Assembly (NCBI RefSeq): GCF_041224545.1
Contig: NZ_JBGFGP010000148.1
Span: forward strand, 1 to 64,000
DNA: 64,000 bases
Origin: Sedimentitalea sp041224545
GTDB taxonomy: Bacteria; Pseudomonadota; Alphaproteobacteria; Rhodobacterales; Rhodobacteraceae
Direction: 5' to 3'
Each line of letters opens with the position of its first letter. Position 1 is the first letter of the stretch. Shown here in pieces: positions 17,606-27,899 of the stretch. The translations under genes were made by a program, and so were the position numbers. The notes under the pieces were generated by a model. It did no database searches. It was given only the letters and a program-made list of their open reading frames with translations, and had not been told where the DNA came from.

Positions 17606-18406
17606 TTGAAGTACCGGACCATATTTCTCTCTGACATCCATCTTGGCACGCCGGGATGCCAGGCCGATCTGTTGCTGGATTTTCTCAACGGTCATGACGC
17701 GGACAGCTATTATCTTGTGGGCGACATCGTTGATGCCTGGCGCATTCGCCGCAAGGGATTCCTTTGGCCGCAGGCGCATAACGACGTCGTCCAGGCGATC
17801 CTTGCAAAGGCGCAGAACGGTGCGCAGATTTTCCTGATTCCCGGCAATCACGACGAATTCCTGCGATCGTATCCGGGGACGCATTTCGGAGGTATCGAGG
17901 TCCTGCGCACCGCCGATTTCACGTCGCATGACGGCAAACGTTATCTCGTGACCCACGGCGATCAATTCGACGCGGTCGTGACCAACGCCAGATGGCTTGC
18001 CCATCTTGGGGACCGGGCCTATGAATTCATGCTCTGGCTGAACACATGGGTCAACCGGGTGCGGCATGTCTGGGGGGGCCAGTACTGGTCACTGTCGAAA
18101 TGGGCCAAGCACCAGGTGAAACAGGCGGTCAACTTCATCAGCGAATACGAGAATGTCCTGTCGGCGGAAGCCCGGCGCGGCGGTTATGACGGTGTGATCT
18201 GCGGCCATATCCACAGCGCAGCGATCCGCGAGATCAACGGGATCAGCTATGTGAATACCGGCGACTGGGTGGAAAGCTGTACGGCGGTTGCCGAACGCGA
18301 TGACGGCCGCCTCGTGTTGCTCGACTGGGAGCGTTCGACCCGCGAAAGGCGCCACAGGTTGCGACGGATCCGGCGTGCCAGATCCAAGACGCTCGAAAAC
18401 GTATAA
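17606..18406 (+). CDS. plcP: PlcP-type phospholipase C (metallophosphoesterase), lipid remodelling
   Basis: A 266-aa calcineurin-like metallophosphoesterase with the full metal-ligand set: D10-x-H12 (SDIHLGT), GD40IVDAW, GN81H82DE, H117 in VTHGDQ and a C-terminal CGHIHSA. It resembles LpxH/UDP-diacylglucosamine hydrolases and would often be annotated so. However, the position directly before btaA-btaB and behind a Pho box matches PlcP, which removes the head group of phosphatidylcholine/ethanolamine under phosphate starvation and yields diacylglycerol for betaine lipid. The start is TTG at 17606, after a GGGCAGG ribosome site, and fits the family N-terminus (KYRTIFLSDIH). Confidence 0.85.
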   Translation: MKYRTIFLSDIHLGTPGCQADLLLDFLNGHDADSYYLVGDIVDAWRIRRKGFLWPQAHNDVVQAILAKAQNGAQIFLIPGNHDEFLRSYPGTHFGGIEVLRTADFTSHDGKRYLVTHGDQFDAVVTNARWLAHLGDRAYEFMLWLNTWVNRVRHVWGGQYWSLSKWAKHQVKQAVNFISEYENVLSAEARRGGYDGVICGHIHSAAIREINGISYVNTGDWVESCTAVAERDDGRLVLLDWERSTRERRHRLRRIRRARSKTLENV

Positions 18407-18418
18407 GAGGCCCAAACC

Positions 18419-19636
18419 ATGAGTCAGTCCGCACAGATCCAACTGGATGCCGCCATCCTACAGAATGGCGATGCTGCAACGGGATGGCTGGAACGCCTCT
18501 TTTCGCGGCTGTTTCTCGGCCTGGTCTATCCGCAAATCTGGGAAGACCCGGTCGTCGACATGGATGCACTCGAAATTGCGCCGGAGGACAACCTCGTTTG
18601 CATCGCATCCGGAAGCTGCAATCTTCTGTCCTACCTGACCGCTGGCCCGGCCTCGGTCACCGCGGTCGATCTGTCGCCGGCTCATGTCGCGCTTGGCCGT
18701 CTGAAGCTCGCCGCGGCCCGCAGCCTGCCTGACCATGCCGCGTTCTACCAGTTCTTTGGACGTGCGGACATGGCCAGCAACATGACCCTTTATGACAGCT
18801 ATATCCGTCCTTCTCTCGATCCCGAAACACGGGCGTTCTGGGATGGGCGGTGCATGTTCAGCCGCCGGATTTCGGTGTTCCGGTCGGGGTTCTACCGGCA
18901 CGGCGCGCTTGGCCGCTTTCTGGGGGCGGTGCATCTGGTCGCGCGGCTGGGGCGGGTCGAATTATCGCCCCTCCTGACCGCCCGATCCCTCTCAGAACAG
19001 CAGGCCTTTTTCGAATCGAGGGTCGCACCGCTGTTCGATATGTGGCTGGTCAGAAGGCTGGCGGGATTTCGCGCCGCCCTGTTCGGCCTTGGAATACCGC
19101 CGGCGCAATATGACAAACTGGCAGCCGATGGGGGCGGTGACGTGTTGCCGGTGCTGCGCGAGAGGGTGCGCAAGCTGATGTGCGCCTTCCCGATCCGCGA
19201 AAACTATTTCGCGTGGCAGGCCTTTGCACGCAGTTACGACCCCGCACCCGACGCGGCTTTGCCGCCCTATTTGCAGGAACGCAACTATCGGGCTCTGCGC
19301 GACCATGCCAGCCGGGGGCGTATCGTGAACCGGTCGCTGACAGATCAACTCGCGCTGGAACCCGACCGTTCGAAACAGGGTTATGTGTTGCTGGATGCGC
19401 AGGACTGGATGAACGATGCACAGCTCAATGCGCTGTGGCGGGAAATCACGCGTACGGCGACACCGGGCGCGCGTGTCATCTTTCGCACCGGCAGCTGCGA
19501 CGACATTCTGCCGGGCCGGGTCGCGCCAGACATTCTTGAGCGCTGGCGCTATGACCCGGAGCGGTCGGCGCGCGGCACCGCGCGCGACCGTTCGGCGATC
19601 TATGGCGCCTTTCACCTCTATCGGTTTGCGGGGTAA
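18419..19636 (+). CDS. btaA: BtaA-like S-adenosylmethionine:diacylglycerol 3-amino-3-carboxypropyltransferase
   Basis: A 405-aa DUF3419 family protein. A Rossmann SAM-binding core is visible (VCIASGSCNLLSYLTAGP, then VTAVDLSPAHVALGRLKL at about 60-100). It attaches the homoserine moiety of SAM to diacylglycerol, the first step of DGTS betaine lipid synthesis at the inner membrane. It begins 12 bases after plcP and is followed 5 bases later by the methyltransferase gene, so all three form one operon. Confidence 0.9.
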   Translation: MSQSAQIQLDAAILQNGDAATGWLERLFSRLFLGLVYPQIWEDPVVDMDALEIAPEDNLVCIASGSCNLLSYLTAGPASVTAVDLSPAHVALGRLKLAAARSLPDHAAFYQFFGRADMASNMTLYDSYIRPSLDPETRAFWDGRCMFSRRISVFRSGFYRHGALGRFLGAVHLVARLGRVELSPLLTARSLSEQQAFFESRVAPLFDMWLVRRLAGFRAALFGLGIPPAQYDKLAADGGGDVLPVLRERVRKLMCAFPIRENYFAWQAFARSYDPAPDAALPPYLQERNYRALRDHASRGRIVNRSLTDQLALEPDRSKQGYVLLDAQDWMNDAQLNALWREITRTATPGARVIFRTGSCDDILPGRVAPDILERWRYDPERSARGTARDRSAIYGAFHLYRFAG

Positions 19637-19641
19637 CTGCC

Positions 19642-20289
19642 GTGCTCGATTTCACCACGACATCCCATGCGGAACTGATGGACCGCACCTATCGTCACCA
19701 GCGACTGTTCTATGACCTGACCCGGAAATACTACCTGTTCGGGCGTGACAGGTTGATCGCCGGGCTTGATCCGAAACCCGGTGCGCACGTGCTGGAAATT
19801 GCCTGCGGCACCGGGCGAAACCTGCAGGTTGCGATCCGCAGGTATCCGGATACTGCTTTCTATGGTCTCGATATTTCGTCAGAAATGCTCACCACGGCGC
19901 GGGCCACTCTCAGGCAGAGCGCCAATCTGGCTCAGGGGGATGCCTGCACCTTTGAGGGGGCGCATCTGTTCCGGCGGGCAAAGTTCGACCGCATTTTCAT
20001 CTCTTATGGCATTTCGATGATCCCCGACTGGCACATCGCTCTGACCAACGCCAGCGCGCATCTTGCGCCCGGCGGTGAGTTGCATGTGGTGGATTTTCAC
20101 GACCAGAACGGCCTGCCAAAATGGTTCAGGTCCGCGCTCTACCGATGGCTCGAAAGGTTCCACGTGACCCCGAGGCGCGATCTGAAATCCACGCTTGACA
20201 GGCTCGCTTCGGGCATCGGGGGCACGACGCGGTTTCAAGATCTCTACCGGGGTTACGCGCAATACGCTGTGCTGCGCAGGCCACGTTAA
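19642..20289 (+). CDS. btaB: BtaB-like SAM-dependent N-methyltransferase
   Basis: A 215-aa class I methyltransferase with motif I VLEIACGTGRN (about 50-60) and a FYGLDIS acidic loop. With BtaA it completes DGTS by three N-methylations of diacylglyceryl-homoserine. The start is GTG, 5 bases after the btaA stop, preceded by GGGG. The function is inferred from the domain plus the operon. Confidence 0.88.
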   Translation: MLDFTTTSHAELMDRTYRHQRLFYDLTRKYYLFGRDRLIAGLDPKPGAHVLEIACGTGRNLQVAIRRYPDTAFYGLDISSEMLTTARATLRQSANLAQGDACTFEGAHLFRRAKFDRIFISYGISMIPDWHIALTNASAHLAPGGELHVVDFHDQNGLPKWFRSALYRWLERFHVTPRRDLKSTLDRLASGIGGTTRFQDLYRGYAQYAVLRRPR

Positions 20290-20332
20290 GACTGTCGCTC
20301 CTGACGGACGGCGGCATCCGACACCGTCGGTG

Positions 20333-21268
20333 TCAGAACCCGACGTCTGCGCCGCCTTTCAGCGCCAGGGTTTCGCGGGCTTCGTCGGGGGTGGCCACGT
20401 CGAGACTCAGCCCCTCGAGAATATGGCGCAGCTTGCGGACCTGATCGGCATTGCTTTCGGCGCGCTGGCCGGGCGAGATCCAGAGCGAGTCTTCCAGCCC
20501 GACCCGAACATTGCCCCCCTGCGCCGCTGCCTGTGCGGCCACGTTCATCTGGTTGCGGCCCGCGCCGAGAACGGACCACACATAGGCATCGCCGAACAGG
20601 CGATCGGCGGTGCGCTTCATATGCATCACGTCCTCAGGATGCGCGCCGATACCCCCCAGCAATCCGAACACGGTCTGAACGAGAAACGGTCCCTCGACGA
20701 GCCCGCGATCAACGAAATGGGCAAGGTTGTAGAGGTGGCTGGTGTCATAACACTCGAATTCGAACCGCGTGCCAGTGTCATGTCCGGTCCGCAGGATGTG
20801 TTCGATGTCACTGAACGTGTTCTTGAACACCAGATCGCGGCTGTTTTCCAGATGCTCGCGTTCCCAGTCGTGCTGGAATTCCTTGAACCGATCAAGCATC
20901 GGATAGAGCCCGAAGTTCATCGACCCCATGTTGAGCGATGCAAGCTCGGGCCTGAGTTCGGCTGCCGGGCGCATGCGTTCGGCCACGCTCATATGCGGAC
21001 TGCCGCCGGTGGTCAGGTTGAGGACCGCCGAGGTCGCCTGCTTGATCTGTGGCAGAAAGGCACGAAAGGCGTCGGGATCCTGCGTTGGACGCCCATTGCC
21101 GGGATCGCGGGCATGCAGATGCAGGATCGTTGCCCCCGCCTCGGCGGCCGCGACAGAGTCGGCGATGATTTCTTCGGGTGTTACCGGCAGGTGGGGTGAC
21201 ATTGACGGTGTGTGGATTGCGCCGGTTACGGCGCAGCTGATGATGACTTTCCGACTTGATTTGGCCAT
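20333..21268 (-). CDS. beta-keto acid cleavage enzyme (BKACE, DUF849 family)
   Basis: A 311-aa TIM-barrel enzyme condensing a beta-keto acid with acetyl-CoA and cleaving it to acetoacetate and a CoA ester. The zinc-binding motif HLHARDP is at about 50-56. NLTTGGSP and EFECYDTSH (zinc/active-site Glu) are also recognisable. The start at 21268 (MAKSSRK) has an AGAGGACAGG ribosome site; a longer reading frame upstream is unsupported. It follows the SDR gene on the same strand after 126 bases. The specific keto acid (carnitine-, lysine- or amine-derived) cannot be told. Confidence 0.88.
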   Translation of the reverse strand: MAKSSRKVIISCAVTGAIHTPSMSPHLPVTPEEIIADSVAAAEAGATILHLHARDPGNGRPTQDPDAFRAFLPQIKQATSAVLNLTTGGSPHMSVAERMRPAAELRPELASLNMGSMNFGLYPMLDRFKEFQHDWEREHLENSRDLVFKNTFSDIEHILRTGHDTGTRFEFECYDTSHLYNLAHFVDRGLVEGPFLVQTVFGLLGGIGAHPEDVMHMKRTADRLFGDAYVWSVLGAGRNQMNVAAQAAAQGGNVRVGLEDSLWISPGQRAESNADQVRKLRHILEGLSLDVATPDEARETLALKGGADVGF

Positions 21269-21394
21269 TGCCTGTCCTCTGATTGTCTGGTGTCGTTTCG
21301 GTGCGCGTTGTCGCACCGACATTTCACAAGGGTGGCGCACCGGTGCCTTCGCTCTGCGGCTTGTGTGCACGCCCGATCAATCGCTCGCCGATGA

Positions 21395-22174
21395 TCACAA
21401 TGCCTCGACATTTCCACAAACGCTCAGGGCCTGACCCGAGATGTTGCCACCGCCGGGGGCGCAGAGAAACAGACAGGTTGCCGCGATATCTTCCGGCTCG
21501 ACCATCCGGCGCAGCGATACCTTGGCCAGATTCTGTTCCTTCATCTCGTCAAACGAAATGCCAAGCTCTTTTGCCCGGGCCGAGATCACCCGATCGATCC
21601 GCGGCCCCCTGACGATGCCGGGCAGGATCGCGTTCGCGCGCACGCCCTGCGGCCCCAACTCGGACGCCAGACTCTTGACGAGGCCAATGATTCCCCATTT
21701 CGCCGCAGAATACGGGGTGCGATATGCAAATCCGTGTCGTCCGGCGACCGAGGACATGGCAATGAACGCACCCTTGTTCTCGATCAGGTAGGGCGCGCCG
21801 AACCGCGCCGCCAGATAGGCGCTGCGCAGGTTGACATCCAGTGTCCCGTCCCACTCGCGGGCCGAGATGTCCGCCACCGTGGCCGTCGGCCCCGCCACCC
21901 CGGCATTGGCAACCACCACGTCAATCCCGCCCATCGCCTCGCGCGCGTCATCGAACAGACGCCGCGTATCCTCTTCGTCACCGGCATCCGCGACGCTGCC
22001 AGTGACGGCGCCGCCGACAGCGGCGTTCACCGCCTCCGGATTCACGTCGGAAATGTGAACCCTGGCTTGGGCCTCGACGAACCCGGCCGTGATTTTCTCG
22101 CCGATGCCGCCGGCCCCTGCCGTCACCAGCACCCGCAAGCCCTTTGGCGGAATGAGCGATTGAAGAATGGACAT
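21395..22174 (-). CDS. short-chain dehydrogenase/reductase
   Basis: A 259-aa classical SDR. The cofactor loop is TAGAGGIGEKI (about 19-29), an NAG-type motif (VVANAGV) follows, and the catalytic SSVAGRHGFAYRTPYSAAKWG contains the Ser-Tyr-x3-Lys set. It probably oxidises a 3-hydroxy acid to the keto acid used by the downstream BKACE. It is divergent from the second ABC operon. Confidence 0.85.
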   Translation of the reverse strand: MSILQSLIPPKGLRVLVTAGAGGIGEKITAGFVEAQARVHISDVNPEAVNAAVGGAVTGSVADAGDEEDTRRLFDDAREAMGGIDVVVANAGVAGPTATVADISAREWDGTLDVNLRSAYLAARFGAPYLIENKGAFIAMSSVAGRHGFAYRTPYSAAKWGIIGLVKSLASELGPQGVRANAILPGIVRGPRIDRVISARAKELGISFDEMKEQNLAKVSLRRMVEPEDIAATCLFLCAPGGGNISGQALSVCGNVEAL

Positions 22175-22341
22175 GCCATGTGTCTCCTGTCGGATTTGTA
22201 CGGGGCAGAGCGCCCCGGATCATCCAGTCTGATCTGATCGTCTTACGCTTTCGTCATTTGCATGCAATTCACGCAACAGCGCGACCGATTGGCGAAATTT
22301 ACGGCAATTTTTCAGTAACATACACCCTCGATGGAAAACTG

Positions 22342-22370
22342 TTGACAGAAAAAGCGAACCATTTTCTAAT
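22342..22370 (+). promoter_or_regulatory. near-consensus sigma-70 promoter of the second peptide ABC operon
   Basis: TTGACA (22342-22347), a 17-base spacer, and TCTAAT (22365-22370) match the -35 and -10 consensus in 11 of 12 positions. It lies 30 bases before the first ATPase gene start, which itself has a strong AGGAGG site. Confidence 0.75.
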
Positions 22371-22376
22371 TGGTTC
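22356..22376. promoter_or_regulatory. operator overlapping the -10 box
   Basis: Inverted repeat GAACCA-N9-TGGTTC spans the -10 element of the promoter. Such a strong promoter covered by a palindrome implies repression. The GntR regulator at the end of this operon (30443-31141) is the obvious candidate, by inference only. Confidence 0.5.
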
Positions 22377-22399
22377 ACGCTTCAGGAGGTTCGAATCGG

Positions 22400-24494
<2,095 letters not shown>

Positions 24495-24498
<4 letters not shown>

Positions 24499-26018
24499 CA
24501 CACATGAAAACCACCCTTCTTGCCAGCCTGCTGAGCGCGACAGCCATCGGACTTGCCGCACCGGCGATGGCCGCCGACCTGCGCATCGCGCTGCAATCGG
24601 ATGCAGACGTTCTCGACCCGGACCAGTCGCGCACCTTTGTCGGACGCATCGTCTACACCGCGTTGTGTGACAAGCTGGTCGACATCACGCCCGATCTGGA
24701 ATTCGTGCCGCAACTGGCGACCGAATGGTCCTGGTCCGATGACGGCACTGCGCTGACCATGAAGCTGCGCGAGGGTGTAACCTTTCACGATGGCACCCCG
24801 TTTGACGCGCAGGCCGTGGCCGACAACATCACCCGCAGCCAGACAATGGAAGAGAGCCGCCGCAAGTCGGAGCTGAAATCCATTGCCAGCACCGAGGTTC
24901 TGGGCAGCCACGAGATCAGGTTCAATCTGACCGGACCGGACGCGACCCTGCTTGCGCAGTTCGCCGATCGTGCGGGGATGATGGTATCTCCGACGGCTGC
25001 GGCCGAAGCCGGTGCCGATTTCGGTCTGAACCCGGTCTGCTCGGGTCCGTTTTCTTTTGGCGAGCGGGTGGCGCAGGACCGGATCGTTCTGAACAGGTTC
25101 GCCGACTACTGGAACGCGGACGAGATCAATTTCGACAGCGTGACCTACCTGCCGATCCCCGACACGACCGTGCGTCTTGCCAACCTGCAATCGGGCGATA
25201 TCGACATGCTGGAACGTCTGGCGGCGACCGACCTGGCACAGGCGAAATCGGACCCGGGCATTCAGGTCGCAAGCGCGGTGTCGCTGGGTTATCAGGGCAT
25301 CACCTTCAACATCAACAACGGTGAAAAGGGTGACAATCCCTGGGGCAACGACAAACGTCTGCGCCAGGCGCTGAGCTATGCCATCGACCGCGAGGCGATC
25401 AACCAGGTCGTGTTCGAGGGGGCCTTTGCCGCCGGTAATCAGCCGGTGCCACCCAACTCTCCCTGGTACAATGCCAACCACCCGGTACCGGCCCGCGATA
25501 TTGAGAAAGCCAGGGCGCTGCTGGCAGAGGCCGGATATGCCGACGGCATAGATCTTGAAGTGCAAGTGCCGAACACCACCGTGCCGCTCCAGTTGATGCA
25601 GGTGGTGCAGGCGATGGCCGCCGAGGCGGGGATCAACATCACGATCACCTCCAAGGAATTTGCCACCCTGCTGTCGGACCAATCCGCCGGTGACTATCAG
25701 GCCAGCCAGGTCGGATGGTCGGGTCGCGTCGATCCCGACGGCAACAACCACCAGTTCGTCACCACGAACGGCGGCATCAACGACAGCAAATATTCCAATG
25801 AAGAGGTCGATCGCCTGTTGAACGCGGCGCGTATCAGCAATGATCCTGCGGAACGCAAGGCCAGCTATGATGCGGCGCGCGATATCCTGAACGAGGATCT
25901 GCCACGCATGATCATGTATCACGAGACCTGGATCTGGGCGCTGGACGACTCGATCAAGGGCTTCATCCCCTACCCTGACGGCATGATCCGTCTCGAGGGC
26001 ATGTCCAAGGTCGAATAA
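24495..26018 (+). CDS. ABC transporter substrate-binding protein, peptide family
   Basis: A 507-aa SBP_bac_5 protein with a clear signal peptide (about 4-26, LLASLLSATAIGLAAPAMA). Typical family segments follow (LREGVTFHDGTPFDAQAV, then SGPFSF). Start 24495 overlaps the ATPase stop; the third codon is an alternative Met. Together with the downstream gamma-glutamyltransferase-like enzyme, a glutathione or gamma-glutamyl peptide ligand is plausible but unproven. Confidence 0.92.
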
Positions 26019-26026
26019 TCCCTTCC

Positions 26027-26049
26027 GGCCCGCGCGATGCGCGCGGGCC
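26027..26049 (+). terminator. hairpin between binding-protein and permease genes
   Basis: A perfect 9-bp GC-only stem (26027-26035 / 26041-26049, loop GATGC) lies directly after the binding-protein stop, without a T-run. It probably protects the upstream mRNA or partly terminates, as proposed for the matching element of the first ABC operon. Confidence 0.6.
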
Positions 26050-26072
26050 ACCGCTCCGAAAGATAGCTCATC

Positions 26073-27017
26073 ATGTTGCCCTTTATCCTGCGCCGCATCG
26101 TGATCGCGATACCGACGATCATCTTGATCTCGATCTTCGTCTTTGCCTTGCAAAAGCTGCTGCCCGGCGATCCGGTGCTGGCCATGGCCGGCGAAGAGCG
26201 CGATCCCGAGGTGCTGGAATTCCTGCGCGAGAAATACCGCCTGAACGATCCCATTCCGGTGCAATACCTGACATGGGTCGGCAATGCCTTGTCGGGTGAT
26301 CTGGGGGTTTCGCTGCGTACCAATCAGCCGGTGACCGAACTGATCGCACAGAAACTGCCGGTGACGATCCAGCTCGCTTTGATGGCGATTTGCTTTGCGC
26401 TGCTGATCGGCATCCCTGCGGGCATCCTGTCGGCGGTGAAAAAGGGCACCATCACCGATTATATCGCCAATGTGGTGGCGCTGTCGGGTCTGTCGATCCC
26501 GAACTTCTGGCTGGGGATCATGCTGATCCTGCTGGTATCGGTGAAATGGCAGTTGCTGCCGGCGTCCGGCTATGTGCCATTTTCAGAGGATCCGCTGAAA
26601 TCCATCACCACGATGATCATGCCGGCCTTTGTTCTGGGAACGGCATTGGCCGCGACGCTGATGCGGCATACGCGCTCGGCAATGCTCGAAGTGCTGACCG
26701 CGGATTATATCCGCACCGCCCGCGCCAAGGGGGTGCTGGAAAAACGCGTGGTTCTCAAACATGCGTTTCGCAATGCGCTGACCCCGATTGTCACCCTGAC
26801 CGCGTTGCTGTTTGGCGAACTGATCGCGGGTGCGGTGCTGACCGAACAGATCTTTACCATCCCCGGCTTTGGCAAAATGGTGGTCGATGCCGTATTCAAC
26901 CGCGATTACGCGGTGGTGCAGGGCATTGTTCTGGTGACGGCCATCGGCTTCATCGTGATGAACCTGCTGGCGGATGTTCTTTATGTTCTGCTGAACCCGC
27001 GTCTGAGGGGACAATGA
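26073..27017 (+). CDS. peptide/nickel-type ABC transporter permease, DppB family
   Basis: A 314-aa permease. The first helix (FILRRIVIAIPTIILISIFVFAL) is followed by the typical LLPGDPVLAMAGEERDPE loop, and the coupling segment TARAKGVLEKRVVLKHAFRNAL lies near 215-235. It pairs with the DppC-type permease, whose ATG is one base beyond its stop. Confidence 0.92.
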   Translation: MLPFILRRIVIAIPTIILISIFVFALQKLLPGDPVLAMAGEERDPEVLEFLREKYRLNDPIPVQYLTWVGNALSGDLGVSLRTNQPVTELIAQKLPVTIQLALMAICFALLIGIPAGILSAVKKGTITDYIANVVALSGLSIPNFWLGIMLILLVSVKWQLLPASGYVPFSEDPLKSITTMIMPAFVLGTALAATLMRHTRSAMLEVLTADYIRTARAKGVLEKRVVLKHAFRNALTPIVTLTALLFGELIAGAVLTEQIFTIPGFGKMVVDAVFNRDYAVVQGIVLVTAIGFIVMNLLADVLYVLLNPRLRGQ

Positions 27018-27018
27018 C

Positions 27019-27885
27019 ATGAGTGCGCAAGCCGATCCCGTCCTGGCGACCAAATCGCAGAGCCGCGTATGGAAAAAATTCCGCAGCCATCGCAGCGCGA
27101 TGCTGGGCGGCATACTCGTCACCTTTTTTATCCTGGTTGCACTGGCCGCCCCGATCCTGCCGATCCCCGACCCGGCCGCAACCGATTGGGGGGCGGTGCG
27201 CAAGCCGCCAAGCGCGGCGCATTGGCTGGGCACCGACGAGATCGGCCGCGATGTGCTGGCCCGGATGGTCTGGGGCGCACAGGCGTCCTTGCTGGCGGGT
27301 GTGGTGTCGGTCGGTATCGCGCTGTTGCTGGGCGTGCCGCTGGGCATTCTGGCGGGTTATTTCGGCGGCTGGACAGATGCGATCATCTCGCGCTGTACCG
27401 AGGCGCTGCTGGCCGCGCCGTTCCTGATCCTCGCGATTGCGCTGGCGGCGTTTCTCGGGCCATCGCTGACCAACGCGATGATTGCCATCGGCATTTCCGC
27501 CATGCCGATCTTCGTGCGGCTGACCCGCGGGCAGGTTCTCAACATCAAGACCGCGGATTACGTGGAATCCGCCCATGCCATCGGGCTGCCCAATTATCGC
27601 ATCCTGTCGCGATACATCTTTCCCAACGTGCTGCCCCCTATTCTCGTTCAGGCGACATTGACCATTGCCACCGCGATCATCGCCGAGGCGTCGCTGTCGT
27701 TCCTGGGCCTGGGCCAGCAACCGCCTGCCCCAAGCTGGGGTTCGATGCTGAACACGGCCAAGAATTTCCTGAACCAGGCCCCTTGGATGGCGATGTGGCC
27801 GGGGATCGCGATCTTTCTTGTTGTGCTGGGTTTCAACCTTTTGGGCGACGGGCTGCGCGATGCGCTGGACCCGCGCGAACACTGA
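27019..27885 (+). CDS. peptide/nickel-type ABC transporter permease, DppC family
   Basis: A 288-aa permease with the OppC N-terminal segment (KKFRSHRSAMLGGILVTFFILVALAAPILP) and coupling loop SAHAIGLPNYRILSRYIFPNVL. It is the fifth gene of the operon and sits 14 bases before the gamma-glutamyltransferase-like gene. Confidence 0.92.
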   Translation: MSAQADPVLATKSQSRVWKKFRSHRSAMLGGILVTFFILVALAAPILPIPDPAATDWGAVRKPPSAAHWLGTDEIGRDVLARMVWGAQASLLAGVVSVGIALLLGVPLGILAGYFGGWTDAIISRCTEALLAAPFLILAIALAAFLGPSLTNAMIAIGISAMPIFVRLTRGQVLNIKTADYVESAHAIGLPNYRILSRYIFPNVLPPILVQATLTIATAIIAEASLSFLGLGQQPPAPSWGSMLNTAKNFLNQAPWMAMWPGIAIFLVVLGFNLLGDGLRDALDPREH

Positions 27886-27899
27886 GTATCGGAGAATTC

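Noticed and set aside
17606..18406. Naming the metallophosphoesterase LpxH (UDP-diacylglucosamine hydrolase)
   Set aside because: Sequence motifs are compatible, but the Pho box and operon with btaA-btaB fit PlcP much better.
20324..20338. GACACCGTCGGTGTC palindrome between btaB and the BKACE gene as terminator
   Set aside because: The stem is short, lacks a loop of workable size and a T-run, and overlaps the BKACE stop codon.
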